Positions 13,964 to 14,888 of a stretch of 14,888 bases of DNA are shown here, in pieces. Position 1 is the first letter of the stretch; each line of letters opens with the position of its first letter. Both the position numbers and the translations under genes were made by a program. Below the pieces are notes generated by a model. That model made no database searches. It saw only the letters and a program-made list of their open reading frames with translations, and was not told where the DNA came from. The stretch is from Mycobacterium sp. (lineage in GTDB: Bacteria > Actinomycetota > Actinomycetes > Mycobacteriales > Mycobacteriaceae), in contig JAHBAP020000567.1 of assembly GCA_018500005.2 (NCBI GenBank), forward strand, positions 1 through 14,888. Direction: 5' to 3'.

Positions 13964-14093
13964 TCGGGCTCCAGTCGTCAAGTCTCAGCGGGTATACGCA
14001 ATCGTGACCTGACCGTGATGTCGGCCGACCTGACATGTGTGTTACATCCCGGCCTTTTACGCCCCGGCCCGTGTGACCGCAGCGGAACTGGAC
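13964..14093 (-). promoter_or_regulatory. Gap upstream of the NlpC/P60 gene with paired GACCTGAC repeats
   Basis: This 130-nt gap separates the peptidase gene from oppD. It holds two identical plus-strand octamers GACCTGAC at 14006-14013 and 14027-14034, starting 21 nt apart (two helical turns), and a 10-bp palindrome GTCGGCCGAC at 14020-14029 touching the second copy. A weak -10-like TATACC (13996-13991, minus strand) lies between the repeats and the start. This suggests the peptidase has its own regulated promoter. No terminator hairpin is evident after oppD. Confidence 0.3.
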
Positions 14094-14888
14094 CTAGCGC
14101 CGCGCCGGATCCGGTTGCGGGATCGCCGAGAGCAGTCGGCGGGTGTATTCGTGCTGCGGGTTGGTGAAGACCTCGTCGCTGTCGCCGTACTCGACGATCG
14201 CTCCCCGATACATCACCGCCACCCAGTGGGCGAGGTGCTTGACCACCGACAGGTCGTGGGAGACGAACAGATAGGTCAGGTCGAACTCCCGTTGCAGGTC
14301 CAGCAGCAGGTTGATGATGCCGGCCTGAATCGACACGTCCAGCGCCGAGACCGGTTCGTCCAGCGCCAGGATCTTCGGCTGCAGTGCCAGGGCGCGGGCG
14401 ATCCCGATGCGCTGCTTCTGCCCGCCGGAGAACTCACCCGGATAGCGGCTGGCATCGGCCCGTCGCAGGCCGACGATCTCGAGCAGTTCGGCCACCCTCT
14501 TGTCGGTGGCGGTCTTGTCGAATCCGTTGGCGCCCAGTGGCTCGGCGAGGATGTCGAACACCGGCATCCGCGGATCGAGGGAGGCCACCGGGTCCTGGAA
14601 CACGACCTGCACGTCACCGCGAAGTTCGCGCCGGCGCTGCGGGGAGAGCGCCGCGACGTCCTCGCCGAGTATCTCGATGGTGCCGGACTGCGGGGCCTTC
14701 AACTCCAGGATCTCGTGCAGGGTGGTGGATTTGCCCGAACCGGATTCGCCCACGATCCCCAGCGTGCGGCCTTGCGGCACGTCGAAGCTGACCCGGTCGA
14801 CGGCGCGCACCTCGCCGATCTGGCGGCGGAACACCACACCCTTGGTCAGCCGGTAGGTGCGGGACAGATCGCGCACCCGCACCACCAC
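14094..14888 (-). CDS. oppD: Oligopeptide ABC transporter ATPase OppD, C-terminal half (5' end cut by window edge)
   Basis: The visible 264 codons form one complete ATPase domain of a peptide importer, acting at the inner face of the membrane. Walker A is GESGSGKST, the Q-loop is [14 protein letters not shown], the signature FSGGQKQR, Walker [13 protein letters not shown] with an intact catalytic Glu, and the switch His lies in VSHDLS. The C-terminal [15 protein letters not shown] is the oligopeptide/dipeptide transporter tail. The frame stays open to the window edge; the GTG there is just an internal codon. Mycobacterial OppD (Rv1281c, about 612 residues) is a fusion of two ATPases, and this fits its second half. 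The visible half contains no cysteine. The first half and the permeases should lie beyond the right edge. Confidence 0.92.
   Translation of the reverse strand: MVVRVRDLSRTYRLTKGVVFRRQIGEVRAVDRVSFDVPQGRTLGIVGESGSGKSTTLHEILELKAPQSGTIEILGEDVAALSPQRRRELRGDVQVVFQDPVASLDPRMPVFDILAEPLGANGFDKTATDKRVAELLEIVGLRRADASRYPGEFSGGQKQRIGIARALALQPKILALDEPVSALDVSIQAGIINLLLDLQREFDLTYLFVSHDLSVVKHLAHWVAVMYRGAIVEYGDSDEVFTNPQHEYTRRLLSAIPQPDPARR

Noticed and set aside
1..14888. Search for CRISPR arrays, tRNA or rRNA genes, insertion sequences, phage genes or defence islands.
   Set aside because: Nothing matched: there are no regularly spaced repeats, no transposase or integrase motifs and no cloverleaf-like sequence seen by eye, and coding genes fill nearly all the space.

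Overview
The window is a high-GC actinobacterial chromosome segment, almost certainly from a Mycobacterium or Mycolicibacterium species. Gene order and protein sequences closely match, from memory, the M. tuberculosis block Rv1272c-Rv1281c. Genes are tightly packed with 4-nt stop/start overlaps. I saw no rRNA, tRNA, CRISPR array, insertion sequence or phage gene.

Layout. Positions 1-3356 (minus) hold a two-gene heterodimeric ABC exporter (Rv1273c-like, then Rv1272c-like, the latter cut by the left edge). Positions 3471-4579 (plus) hold the coupled lipoprotein genes lprB and lprC. At 4595-5086 (minus) is a SixA-like histidine phosphatase. At 5158-8915 (plus) is an overlapping pair, an SbcD/Mre11-like phosphoesterase and an SbcC/Rad50-like ATPase. 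At 8929-10302 (minus) is a wax ester synthase/diacylglycerol acyltransferase, divergent from an alpha/beta hydrolase of the proline-iminopeptidase type (10491-11744, plus). These two occupy the place where, from memory, M. tuberculosis has the GMC oxidoreductase Rv1279. Positions 11734-14888 (minus) carry an oligopeptide importer: oppD (second ATPase half, cut by the right edge), a secreted NlpC/P60 peptidase, and oppA.

How the genes may work together. The left half is an exporter of unknown substrate. The centre is a nuclease/ATPase complex likely acting on DNA ends. The right half looks peptide-centred: a cell-wall endopeptidase sits between the ATPase and the binding protein of a peptide importer, with an S33-like hydrolase converging on it. 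Recycling of cell-wall peptides is an attractive but unproven reading.

Most distinctive signals. Several starts have a TANNNT-like -10 box exactly 7 nt upstream of an ATG or GTG, the arrangement expected of leaderless mycobacterial mRNAs (the short ORF before lprB, the phosphatase, the SbcD-like gene, oppA). The SbcD-like protein has two altered metal-ligand positions. The SbcC-like protein lacks the CXXC zinc hook and has a beta-rich segment there instead. I found no clearly new multi-gene system; this is mostly a conserved mycobacterial neighbourhood with some local novelties.
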